Part shown: piece by piece, positions 1 to 22,727 of the stretch
Layout of the letters: the number at the start of each line of letters is the position of its first letter
How positions within the stretch are numbered: position 1 is the stretch's first letter
The notes under the pieces: generated by a model
Told to the model about the DNA's origin: nothing
Database searches by the model: none
The model's input: the letters and a program-made list of their open reading frames with translations, nothing else
DNA from: Apus apus
Lineage: Eukaryota > Chordata > Aves > Apodiformes > Apodidae
NCBI RefSeq assembly: GCF_020740795.1
Contig: NC_067304.1
Location: forward strand, 2,098,056 to 2,162,055
DNA length: 64,000 nt
Direction of reading: 5' to 3'
Position numbers and translations under genes: made by a program

Positions 1-185
1 TGAACGATCTCCCGGATTAGTGGTGGCTCAGGGTGGATAGTCCTGCTTGATGTGGGGACATCTCAGCCTAGTTTCATCCCAAGGGATGGAACCCAAGACT
101 CCTGCAAGGTGCTTTCTCCTCGTTCATGCTCTTAACTACCTTGTCATCTTCCAAGCATGTTAATAAAGAGCCACGTTTCATAGTC
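1..185 (+). other. Possible 3' end of an upstream plus-strand transcript
   Basis: The first 185 bases have no convincing reading frame but contain a canonical AATAAA at 162-167. In vertebrates KCTD20 converges on STK38 from this side, so this could be the tail of a KCTD20 3' UTR. I found no KCTD20 coding sequence in the window, so this is only an inference from gene order. Confidence 0.2.
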
Positions 186-2589
186 TAATCGTGCAATCCA
201 AAGCAACATCACCTCAAACAGAAAGAAATGAGGCTGTTTGTTTCTACTACAAAGGCTTCCAGAGTGATGGGTGCTGAATATTTTACTTCTAAAAGAGGAG
301 CAGAAGTATTTAGAAACATCTTGTTTGACAAGAGAGAGGAAAATCTGGGCCTGTCAAGAACAAAGCTTTCCTTTACCATGAGGTAATTAGCTTTGCTTTT
401 GGGATAATCAGTTACAAAGGACCCCACATGAAAGCAGGACAGATGATCCTCTTTCATCAGCCAGCAGAAATGTAGCACAAGTTGGGAGAGCAAAAGACTG
501 AGTGTGGAGGAATGACAGCAGAACCCTGAGTGTGGAGGACTGTTTGCAGTGCCACCTGGCTTTGCATCCAGCGTGTTGCACTGCTGGTCTAGGGAAAGGG
601 AAAGGAGTTGAAGAGGAAGCATGTATTCCTGCTCCCAGGAATTTCCCTTCTAGACTTCTCCTTAAAATGGAATAGCTGTTTTGAGGGATGTTGTCTGTTC
701 AGTTCAGTCAAACCAGTAGATGATGCTGAAGGGAAAAGCCAAAAGGAAAATATTGTACTTGATGTTCTACCAACAAAGTAAATCTGTTTAGTAGCCTAAT
801 AGTTGTCAGAAGCTTTCTAGAGGTGACTGTGCATGCTGAAGACTTTCAGTTGTCTGCTCCATCCTCCTGTTAAGATGAAAAAACCCCAGGGGAGGAGCCC
901 CCAGTACAGACAGTTTGCTGCCTGTGTAAAACCCTTGGTCTCATCAACCTTAGAATTTCTGTAGACTTTCCAAGGAGCACTCTGCTGTTGCAGCTTTCAA
1001 AGGCCAGCTCCTTTCCTGCCCAGTTTGGAACTGACTGGACCTTTTTGCTGTCAGGCAGGTAAGAAATACTGATAGGAAAGCAGTTTTTAGTAAAGAAAAA
1101 TAGATGTACCTAGGAACAACTCTCCTTTGCTGCTCTGAATATGTATTATCCTAGTCTTTGGTTAAGGCTCTGTGCATTTTGGATTCAGGGCCAACAAAGA
1201 CACACTCCAGGCTGGTTTAGCTTGGTTAGGACCGTCTAGGCTCTGATAGGTAACTGCTCCTGCTGTGTGGAGGTCCCTAGGCTGAATTAACACCCTAGTT
1301 AATCAAGGGTTAACTTTTAAGTTCAGTACTGCACAACCCACCTGCTAGATGGACCAGAAGGGACCTTCCTTACCAACCCAGCCTTCCTGATGGCTGTGGA
1401 GAGGTTTTATGTACCCAAAGTGGAGTCCTTCAACATGGTGCTGGTGCAAAGAAAAGCTGAAGCCCTTTCAAAGAGAGAGAAAGAGCTCCTTTGCAAAGTC
1501 AAGTTCAGGTCAGTTGTGCTTTTCCAGGTGACTGCTGTTGAAACCTGTCCCATTTGCACACTGAGTTACCTGGTCACACTGGGCAAAACAGAGGTAGGTT
1601 TCAGTGAGTAGGTTTTCCAGGTTTAATCCTGGTTGTCAGGGTTGTCAAGCAGTTTTTTAATCTTCTCCAACCCTCTGCAAAGTGTGTGGCAGCCTTAGCA
1701 CTGAAGAGACTTGTTACTGTTTGCTGCTAAGGATGGTTGTTTTTTCCAGTGTAAGGAACAGGACAATATCAAGCAGACTTTTTCCTGAAGGTTTATGAGT
1801 CATTTTTAGTGAAGAGTAACAGACTCTCTGCCAAGGCACATACTTGCTGATATATTTAGTTCCCATTTGTATGGGTACAGGTTCCATTCTTTGCAGTGTT
1901 TCTGTTCTTAGCTTCTTTCCTAAGTGCAGCAAATAGGTTTCTTCTTTTTTAAGTGCCTATGGGAAGATTTCCAGAAGCTCTTTGGGGCCTCCTGAGAGTC
2001 CCAGGGGTTCAGCTGCTCAGGTCCACCTGCCAGCTTTGGAAAAATCCTCCCTGTATGTCATTGGATCATAGAAGTATCCTTCAGTATCTGCACAGAGGTG
2101 GGGTGCAGTCACTGTCTATTGCTGCTCTAGAGGAATTTCTATTTTTGTAGCAGAGAAAGGAAGACACAGACCATTAACCTCCCAGTTAAGGGCCAGACCC
2201 AACCCATGGCCTGCCTTGGTAAAGAGCTGTGCCCCCATGTCAAGCAAAGACACTGGTGACACTGTCCACCCAGCAGTGATGGAGCTTTTTATCCAATGAT
2301 GGACACTTTTTTTTTGGTGTGGATTTATTTTTACAGCAGTCTAAGTTGTGTCTTGGACTTACAGGTGTGTGGTGAGTGCTGCCCTGCAGGACAGTGTCAA
2401 GGCAGGAGATGCCCAGTGTCACATCCACAGCTCCATACAGGGGGTGACAGCTAAATACCATCTTCAGCCACACCAAACCCCACCAGTGTCTGGCCCTGAG
2501 CCCAGTGTCAGCCAGGCTGCTTGAAGGATTCAACCAGCTGATTAGAAATAGTAACCCCAGGCACTTAACTGCAGCTGCCCCTTGCCTGA
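186..2589. other. Intergenic sequence, no assigned gene
   Basis: This stretch has ordinary A/T-leaning single-copy composition. The only part that looks protein-like is the plus-strand open stretch near 1349-1508, listed separately. I see no recognisable repeat family, RNA gene or promoter here. Confidence 0.4.
1382..1508 (+). other. Candidate orphan coding exon (unassigned)
   Basis: A plus-strand frame bounded by an AG at 1380-1381 and a good donor (CAG then GTCAGT, GT at 1509-1510) reads as a charged, helix-like peptide containing MAVERFYVPKVESF and RKAEALSKREKELL. The frame stays open upstream of the AG, and an alternative AG lies at 1347-1348. I do not recognise the family and see no partner exons. 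A chance open frame is the main alternative. Confidence 0.2.
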
Positions 2590-2733
2590 GGGTTAAAGAC
2601 CATCAATGTCTTGGGAGAAGCTTCTAGGGTTAAAGACCATCAAAACCTTGGAGGAGCTTCTAGGGTTAAAGACCATCAGTATCTTGGGAGGAGCTTCTAG
2701 GGTTAAAGACCACCCATACCTTGGAGGAGCTTG
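2590..2733 (+). repeat. 37-bp minisatellite, about 4 copies
   Basis: The block beginning GGGTTAAAGACCATCA restarts at 2590, 2627, 2663 and 2700, so the unit is 36-37 bp. The second half alternates between CTTGGGAGGAGCTTCTA-like forms. Copies are about 85-90% alike. No function is visible. Confidence 0.85.
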
Positions 2734-4985
2734 TTGATACTCGTCTCATCAATTTGGACCTTCAACATGGGGTGCAGGGATCCAGCCTCTGTGATTTCCA
2801 GGCAGATTTTACTACTCCAAAAAGTCCCTGTACTCAATTGGCTTTCCCAGGTAATTAGAGGTGAATTTTGGATTTTGTTGGTTTTAGTAGAGTGAGTTCC
2901 CTTGGGACACTAAACCAAACTGAAAAAGCCTGTTTGCTTTTCCTCCTCTCTTGGTCACCTACTGTCCAGGTACAAGGTCAAGTTTTGTTTTGTTCTGCAT
3001 CTCCTGAAATGTTCCCTGTGGTGTGTATGAGCTACAGATGTACTGTTTCTTTTCTGGATTAAAGTATAAATTATATGCAGCTCGTTTGGCTCTTTGAAAA
3101 ACTTCCATGTGGAGTAGATGAAGGGGGAGGGGAGGAGGTTTCTTTTGCTAGAAGGTTTTTCTTCCCTTGCTCTGTAAGGTGAGTCTTACCCACCAGAACC
3201 TGGTTGTTTGGGCAGGGACCTTGTGCAGTCTCCAGCCCATGGGCCTCTGCATTCTGATTTTATTTTCAAATCAGTCCAAAATAATAATAAAAACCCCCAA
3301 ACCAACCAACTTGAGAGATCCCAGTTTGTAAAAACAAAACCTGCTGGCAAAACTGGCTTTCCTAAGAGGAGTTTATTTACACAACACAATGCAAAAGATG
3401 GTTCCATAAAAAGTTGGCTCCCCCAGCAACACACACACACACACACACACACACTACACCTGCCAATTTTTTTTTACAGTGCAATTTTAAACAGCTTGTC
3501 AATATTTACAGAACACTTTTTCAACTTGCAGGTTAAGGCAGAGTCAGGGCACAGTGATTAGAAAACACCTAGTGCAGAGTTTTGTGCTAAGCATGACACA
3601 GAGAGGAACTGGCAGCATAACTCATGTTCAGATCCACTGGAAATTCAGATGGGAATGACTCCTACAAGTCCAGCAACTGTTTGCAGCTTTAAAAAAAAGA
3701 GCTTAAAAGATATATATGACCTCAAGAGACAAGCTAAGAAAAATATTTGGCTAAGCTGGGGGGGTGGAACAGGCAGACAAAAAACTCTTCCTCTCTTAGC
3801 AGAGAAGTATGGATCCTGGAAAGAAGACACTGGACTTTTTTCTCCTAGTGTTGGTCAACAACTGTAAGAGGAAGCAGTGAGTGTGACACACAACCTACAG
3901 CTGGAAAGGTGTCCCCAGGAGGACTGTATTCAAAGACATCCAACTTCTCCTGAAAGACAACAGGAATGAGGTACCCAGCTGCTCCTTGTGCCTTTGAAAA
4001 AACTTCACCTTTCACTCCAAAATGAACAGTCTGAGGGTTCAGGAGACCTTGAAACACGTGCACTAAAAATGCACACTATATATTATTCTGTAGAGTTGGG
4101 TCTTTTCACAGCAGGTTACCACAGTGTTACAATTGTAGAGCTTCTTCATCTTTGGTATTTAGAAATAAAAATTCCAGTCCCTTTTAGTAAAGGGCCAATA
4201 ATGCAGCTACTCAAAATCATTTACTCCTAATTCACAGCAGCTTTAAGGAATTTTGATTTAATTATTCTTTCTTTTTTTAATTCAATTTTAAGGCAGTAAC
4301 TAAGCTGTTAGGAATTTAAAAACACATTCTGGCATTTACACCTCTTCCTTTTCCACTGGTTTATAAGGCAACATTTTCCAATGGCTAGAAGAAACTGCAG
4401 GATAAGGAGATGGAGCAATTTGAGAAGCTGGTATCAGTCCTTCATAAAAAAGGGAGCAGGTGGTAAGACTGACTAGCTGATAAAAAGCCTGACCCTAGAA
4501 ATCATTACTTCAATTAGCCCTTATTCATCAGCCCTACTGACCACATGAAGGCTATTTTTGCATTTCAGCTTTGTAGGATCTCACAGGCACCTAAACTGCT
4601 GCTGGCAGTGAATTCAACTCCCTAGGCCACATACAAAAAGCCCCAGGGGTGGTGAGGGAGAGGATGCCAACAAGCTGTCACCCACTTTTAGCTACTGAAG
4701 GTACTTTCAATCCCCCAATCAGTCCTTCATGATGGCACTCCATTCAAAACCTAGGTAAAAATTCCCTAAAAGCACCTATTAAAAAAAAAAAAAAGCTTCA
4801 CTACAAACTCTTTTCTTTCATTTCCTAATCTAGAAAGTTAGGACTAAATCTAACTCCAAGCCTTCCTTTGAAACACTGTTCTAGCTTTGCTGCTAAACAG
4901 CTTTTTTTTTCTTGTCTGGGCTAGGGAGCTTGTGTTGAGCACCAATAAAAGTTTGCAAGAATCCAAGCCAGTTCAAATTGGTGAG
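2734..4985. other. Intergenic sequence, no assigned gene
   Basis: This is A/T-rich single-copy DNA with a CA microsatellite near 3.43 kb and several homopolymer runs. A plus-strand AATAAA lies near 4945 and minus-strand AATAAA candidates near 3.37 kb and 5.0 kb. I see no coding exon. Confidence 0.4.
3429..3454 (+). repeat. (AC)13 microsatellite
   Basis: An uninterrupted AC dinucleotide run of 26 bases. Confidence 0.95.
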
Positions 4986-5004
4986 TTTTAGAAACCTCAG
5001 TACA

Positions 5005-5010
5005 TTTATT
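5005..5010 (-). terminator. STK38: Candidate polyadenylation signal of STK38
   Basis: TTTATT on the plus strand is AATAAA on the gene strand. It is the first canonical hexamer met after the STK38 stop codon. Confidence 0.4.
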
Positions 5011-5372
5011 GTTAAAACAAAACTAATTGGAAATTCAAGACTGGGACCAGGCAGCTGCAGGGGTTAATGCCACCTGCCCCTGGAAGTGCTGAGTTCACTG
5101 CAGACAAGGTGCAAAGTGGAGCTCATGGTTATAAAAAGGAATTACCAAAAAGCTTCAACCCAGGCAGGATCCTCCCTCCCAAAAGGCAGCCAAGTTCTGA
5201 GAGCTGCTTAGGCAAGGAAAGGCACTTTGGGGCTCTCCTGGAGAGCATCCTCATCACAGCTGCATGTACTTGTAGAAATTCTATTAGGCAATAATCAAAG
5301 GGTGGGGGTTGCACTGCCCCAAAAGTGACCCCCAAAAGTGACCCCCTGAGACACCTTCTCTTTGGAAGACCA

Positions 5373-5622
5373 CAGGGACAGATGGTTCAGCCCCAACAGC
5401 AAGAGGAGCTCTGCAAGGAACAGCCAAGGAGGCCTCTATCAGCAAAGTCCATGGGAGAATCTGAGCCTGTTCTGCTCAAAACCAAGGGGAAAAAGGCCAC
5501 CAAAGATGGTTTCATCTTCAAACGGATGAAGATGCAGCAGATCTTCCAAGTGGCCAAGAGATGGCACCAGCAGGAACGGGAAGCCTCCCAGCTGACTGGA
5601 CACACGATGCTCAGCAAGGATC
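5373..5622 (+). other. Candidate orphan coding exon antisense to the STK38 3' UTR
   Basis: A plus-strand frame, open over 5325-5687, reads as a basic, soluble-looking peptide (for example KGKKATKDGFIFKRMKMQQI and RWHQQEREASQLTGH). Third codon positions are G/C-rich compared with the surrounding DNA. The stretch is bracketed by CACAG before 5373 and CAG-GTGAAA at 5620-5625, usable as acceptor and donor. I do not recognise the protein. The neighbouring open stretch at 5067-5294 may or may not belong with it. A chance open frame inside a conserved UTR remains possible. Confidence 0.3.
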
Positions 5623-6483
5623 AGGTGAAAAGCATTTTCCTCCCTCTCTGCTCTTCATTCCAGATCCACCCGTGTCACCAGCTGTAGTTTTTTTTATCCT
5701 CTGCATCGTTCATCCCTTTCCTACAGCAACTGAAAACTGTGGGTGCTGGAGGAGGTGGCCCCGTTTCTCCTGTCACTGGCTAGAGAAGAAAAAGTGTTGC
5801 ACAATTTTGGAACTTGGAAACAAAATATTCCATGGCTTGAGGGTCTTAGTACCAAAAGTAAAGTGCACTGCAACTGGAGGCCACGGTGCCAGGGTTGAGA
5901 GATGCTCTTCAAGAGGCTTCCAAGTAGCATTATAAAAACCAGCACTACAAACTAAGGGTTAAGGCAATACCAATGGTGTCCTTCTGCTCATTTACTGGAG
6001 AGCTGTTTATCTCAAGCTTTAATTATTGCTTTGTTTCCCAAGTCCTTAGTGACTGGGAGAGCAGTGCTGGGAATTGGCAGCTGGAGTTTGTCACTGAGTG
6101 CAAGGACTGGCAGAACAGTCCCTATCAACACCACGTGCTTTGCAATGTCCAAGGGAAGGTTTGCTCTCCTCTCTGGGTGGTCTGTACAATCTGGCAAAGA
6201 AGTGAAAAAGTAAAACTCTTGCTCCTCAAGCAGCAAAAGGTGCTTGGAGCAGAGATGATGCCAACAACTGCTGGGATTCTTCCATGGTGCAGAAGAAAAA
6301 CAATCCTCAGTAACAACCAGGGTGTGGAACAAAACAGGGTCCTCAAGTCTTCTCCAAGAGTTGCTAGCCCTCAAGTTTTCTTTAAAAAAAAAACAAAACA
6401 CAAACTAGTTCTTTTATGGGTGTAAACCCAAGGTACAGGAACAGAATTCCATGGCTCAGAAGTTGTCCCAGGAAAAAGAAGGA

Positions 6484-18737
<12,254 letters not shown>

Positions 18738-19387
18738 GGCTGATAGGAAAGAAAACAGGGAGGCAACTTTTACCACTCTTAAATGCCAAATTCACCTTCA
18801 AACAAGAGCTGCAATCCATGAAGTGATGCTGAATTCACAGAGTTGAAGGTATTTTAACAACAAACACCACCCCACCCCCCCTCCCCACGTCGTATCAACC
18901 AAGGCTGAGCAAGGAAAAGTCTTACAAAATAAAAGGTACAAGTCAAGCTTCCTGTTTTGAACATTTTTGATCTGAAAATAAGAGGGAAGGAAGCTGAAGA
19001 AACCCGATGCCTCAAAAACCACCATTTCAGGCCGTGCTGCTGCTGTTTCCTTCTCCCAATCTTTAATTGTTCCTTCTCTCTATCTTTAATAAATGGGAAT
19101 GTTAGAGATGTTCCCAGGGCAGCATCTCCTCCAGAAGCTGTTTTTCCCAGGACTCTTGGAGAAATAACCCCCCACCCAGCTGCCTGCTGTGACATCTATC
19201 AAAATCCTGAAGCCCCATCCCATGGGCAACTGAGGAAGGAGAGGAAAAAAAAAAAAACAGCATTTTGGGCCCTTCTCATTTTTCCTAAACCTGCCCACAC
19301 CAAAAACCTGGTGAAATCCAGAGGCTTTTATCCCAGCTGCAATTTAAAATCCAACCCAACCACCTCCAGTGTGAATTCCCCACACGG

Positions 19388-19409
19388 GATGATGATGATG
19401 ATGATGATG
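19388..19409 (+). repeat. (GAT)n microsatellite
   Basis: Seven GAT trinucleotides in a row in the 5' part of the STK38 region. Confidence 0.9.
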
Positions 19410-20067
19410 CTACTTCCAAACCTGCAAGGGCCTATTTGACAACTCTCTAAGTTTGGGAAACCCCAGGATTTCAAGCTTTAAAACTCCCTCTGGAGATGAG
19501 TCCTGGTGAGGGAGGGACTGGCAGGAAGGTAACCCAGTTTCACAGCCAGAAGGTGCAGACAAACGAGCACAGGGGGGACACACACACTCCCCCTTTTTCC
19601 CAGTGCCAGGGGCACTTTAGGGGTCGTGATTTGCTGTTGATTTTCTGCAGCTCTTTACAAAAGCAGCTTTTTTGTGACTTTTTTTGCCACCCTGGACGGA
19701 CGGTGATTATTTGGGGTTTGTTTTTTTTTTTTTACAGGCTGGTTCCTAGAAACTGGAACAACCTGGGAGCTGCTCAACGCCCCCCACCACCCTGGGATTG
19801 TGTTTTTGGGGACAGAAATGTGACTTTCTGGAGGAGCAGCCCTGAGTGCCAGCAAGCCTGAGGAGATGGCAGCTCACGGGTGTGAAAACCTCTGGTTTCC
19901 AGCTCCTAAAGACCCGAAACGTGGGGAATTCTGTGTCAGGAGCAGGGAACGAGGGGCTTTGGGGCGGGGGGGGGGAAGGGGATAAAAGAGACAAGACCCG
20001 GTTGGGGGATCAAAGGGGCTGCGGGTGCTCGGGGGCTCTGCCCACGGGGACCGACACCCCGCAGGGG

Positions 20068-20144
20068 ACTGGGATGGGATGGGATGGGATGGATGGGATG
20101 GGATGGATAGGATGGGATGGATGGGAGGGATGGGATGGATGGGG
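20068..20144 (+). repeat. (GGGAT)n / GGATGGGAT minisatellite
   Basis: About 77 bases of GGGAT and GGAT units with small interruptions, inside the STK38 CpG island. Confidence 0.85.
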
Positions 20145-20480
20145 CAGGAGGCTCCGGCCCCGGGGGTCGTGGCAGCTCCCGGGGGGGGGGGGGGGCCCGG
20201 CAGCATCACCGGGGGCAGACAAAGAGCCCCGAGCCACCCCCAGCGAGGGGGATCAGGGTGTCCCAGCCCCCGGGGACCCCCCTCCAGACTCACCGGACCC
20301 GGGGTCTCGTGGGGGGGGTTGGGGGGGGGGGGGGGGGAGCCGCTCCCTGCTCCCCCCGCCCCTTCTGTGGCTAAACGGCCCCGATGGGGGGGGGGGGGAG
20401 GGGATGGGGAGCACCGGGCGGGGGTGGGGAGGGGGGGAAATCCCGGGGGTCGCCATAGCAACCAGGCGGGAGCGGCTTAC

Positions 20481-20720
20481 CGGAGCCCCCCGGGGAGGGG
20501 GGGGGCGGCGAGGAGCCGAAAGGACAAGGCGGGATCCCGGTACCGCGGCTGAGGAGAGGCTGCCCGGAGCAGGGCTGGCGGCTGGTGGGACGGGCCCGGA
20601 TCAGCAGAGCCGGGACGAGCGGGACCCCCCGGACCCCCCGGACCCCCCGGACCCCCCGGACCCCCCGAGCCCCCCGCGCCGGGACCAGCACCCGCGGCGG
20701 CCGCACTGCGCATGCGCCGC
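20481..20720 (-). other. STK38: Probable noncoding first exon of STK38
   Basis: On the minus strand a donor GTAAGC follows CTCCG at 20481. It lies inside the CpG island and could splice to the AG before coding exon 1 at 18737. The upper limit (start site) is a guess. No TATA box is seen, as expected for a GC-rich housekeeping promoter. Confidence 0.45.
20622..20675 (+). repeat. 9-bp tandem repeat (GGACCCCCC)n
   Basis: Five perfect copies and one variant of the 9-bp unit next to the probable STK38 first exon. The run of C/G tracts could form quadruplex or i-motif structures. Confidence 0.85.
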
Positions 20721-21010
20721 CATCCCCGCCGGCCCCGCCCCCCTGCCGCGGGGGGGGGGCCCCCCGCGCTCCGCCCCCTCCCTGCGCATGCGCGGAGCCG
20801 CTTCCCGCCCTCCGGAGGGGGGAGGGCGGAGGAGCCCGGGGGGGGGAGCCGCGGGTTTTTTACCTGAAATCCGCTTTTTTTTCACCTGAAATCTCCTCGC
20901 TGCGCCGCCGGTAGCCGCGGGGCGGGCGGCAGGGTGCTAGGCTGCCCGCGGGGCCCGCGCCTTGCTGTGCTTTGTCCCCGCCGTGGCGGTGCGGCCTCGC
21001 CCCGCCGGGT

Positions 21011-21112
21011 GAAGGGAGGGGGTTGGTTTGTGAGGGGGAGGTTGTTTTGTGAGGGGGAGGTTGGTTTGTGAGGCGTGGGGGGTTGTTTTCTGAGGCGGAG
21101 GGGTTGGGTTTT
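21011..21112 (+). repeat. Degenerate tandem repeat (GGGAGGTTGGTTTGTGA-like)
   Basis: Four or five imperfect copies of a unit of about 22-25 bp rich in G and T, at the edge of the STK38 CpG island. Confidence 0.7.
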
Positions 21113-21532
21113 CCCTCATCCCTCACCCGTGTGGTGCCCAGAGGGGTGAGGGGGACCCAGGTTCAGGTGCCACCGAGACGCCGCAGCCCCCCCAGGGCTG
21201 AGGAAACGGCCCCTCAGCCCCAGAGGGAACGAACCGCGTCCCCAAGGGCTGATCCACGGGGCACGACACAGATTTTCGAGAGGTGTGAGCTGCTCTGGGG
21301 CAGCTTCCCTGGGTTTCATCCCGCTCTTAAGTCTGGCACAGCCTAGAGGCAGGTTTGGGGGAGGAAGGACTCCCCCACCTCCCAGCTCAATTGTCACTTG
21401 GGCAGTATAACCCCCTTTCATCCTTGTCCTTCACCTGCTCTTCAGGAACATCTGTAATGGCTGGGTTGGCCTTGGGAATCTCCAACATGAAGCTCACAGG
21501 AAAGACATGAGGAAAAAACTGTGATTCCATAC

Positions 21533-21575
21533 TCATCCATCTTAAGGACCCTTCCAACCCTAACTGTTCTATGAG
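21533..21575 (+). mobile_element. CR1 LINE, very short 3' tail
   Basis: CTTAAGGACCCTTCCAACCC followed by TGTTCTATGA, the final 40 bases of a CR1 element. Confidence 0.6.
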
Positions 21576-21665
21576 ATGCTGGCAAAAGAGGATTTTGCTC
21601 TGTTTTATTTATATTTCTACAAAAAAAAAAAAAGGCAAGTGCAATTCAGAGGGAGAAAAGGGGGT

Positions 21666-21671
21666 TTTATT
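21666..21671 (-). terminator. Candidate polyadenylation signal of the PTH-L-type gene
   Basis: AATAAA on the minus strand about 1.06 kb after the PTH-family stop codon. A second copy lies near 21605. Inferred from position only. Confidence 0.3.
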
Positions 21672-22727
21672 ATTGACATCAATGAGTTCTTGGGTTTAAA
21701 TAGCTTAGAAATACCTTCTGCACATGCAGTTGAAGTCTTATCAGCAACAAGAGGAATTTCAGGGTTTAAATGGTGTGTCTAACACAGTCCTTACATGATG
21801 GAAACACTGAGCTATTTGTAACACACATGACAAGAGATTTAACTTCTGAAAGACTCATTTTGCAATTAAACTGGTCCTTGCTTTGCTGAGACAGAGCTGG
21901 TCAGTTTGATCCTGAAGGTGAAGAGCAAAATCTTGTGCTGCCTCTTTCAGGAAACACAGATGATCTGGTTTTCTGCTGAGGAAACCTGATGCAGTTGGAG
22001 CTGCTGGAGAGGGTTTCACATGAACAAAGACAAAGTAAGAAGTCTGGAAACTAAAGGGTAAGAAGTCTGGAAACTAAAGGCACAAAAAGGGACCCTGGAA
22101 GCTGATTCTTATCTCTTCCACCAGCAGAACTGGGGCTTTGGCTGGGAGGGTGGGGATTGCCTGGTAAAAGTTTGCTGCCCTGAAGTAACAGCTGAGAGAT
22201 GAGAGGCTTAAACCATCCAAGGTGCTGGAGAAGCAGGAAAAACCAAACCTTTAGACCTAAAGTATAAGGAAAGTTGTTCCCACTACAGAATAGGGCAGAA
22301 CTGCAGGCAGGTGTGGGACAGAAGAGAATGGTGTGAGGAGGTAACTGCTGCTTCAGGAGGCAAAACATGAGACTGCAAGTGAGCCTGTGAGTAGCCAGAT
22401 TAATGATCCAAACTTCCTGTAGCTTGTGGGCTACAAGAGCCACCAAGAACTGCCACAGCTCTAAGGGATCAACAACAGGCAGGGAGAGATTTCTGCCCCT
22501 TGACAAGTGACCCCCTCTTGTTGTCCCTAATAACAATCTCATACTCACAGGCTCAGAGTGCAGCTCTGGAGAGAACCTGGCTCCTCAGGGGGGGCTCTGT
22601 TCAACATCTAGGAGTAGCTAATGGACCAAATGGAGAGGATTTTGGTTTTGCAGTTCACCTTGGTGCCAGAGCTTTTCCTTACCACATCACACGTGTAAAG
22701 CAATGGTTGGACTGAGCTGGGTTGAGG

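Larger units (their letters stand above)
4986..6483 (-). other. STK38: Probable STK38 3' untranslated region
   Basis: This is the interval from the STK38 stop codon to the first minus-strand AATAAA (5010 down to 5005). The resulting 3' UTR of about 1.5 kb is plausible for this gene. The plus strand across 5.07-5.69 kb is open and reads like protein, which would be odd for a pure UTR (see the 5373-5622 entry). The end point is inferred from the signal only. Confidence 0.45.
19900..20960. promoter_or_regulatory. STK38: CpG island at the STK38 5' end
   Basis: A very GC-rich block with dense CpG, many runs of seven or more G, and consensus GC boxes. It sits just upstream of the first coding STK38 exon on the gene strand. 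Long open frames on both strands here are a by-product of the composition. Confidence 0.75.

Noticed and set aside
1-5000. KCTD20 coding sequence
   Set aside because: Expected from gene order, but no BTB-domain or other KCTD20 exon was found in either strand; at most its 3' UTR is present.
19846-20889. 347-codon plus-strand ORF
   Set aside because: It lies in the STK38 CpG island with Gly/Pro-rich low complexity over GGGAT and GGACCCCCC repeats; no domain.
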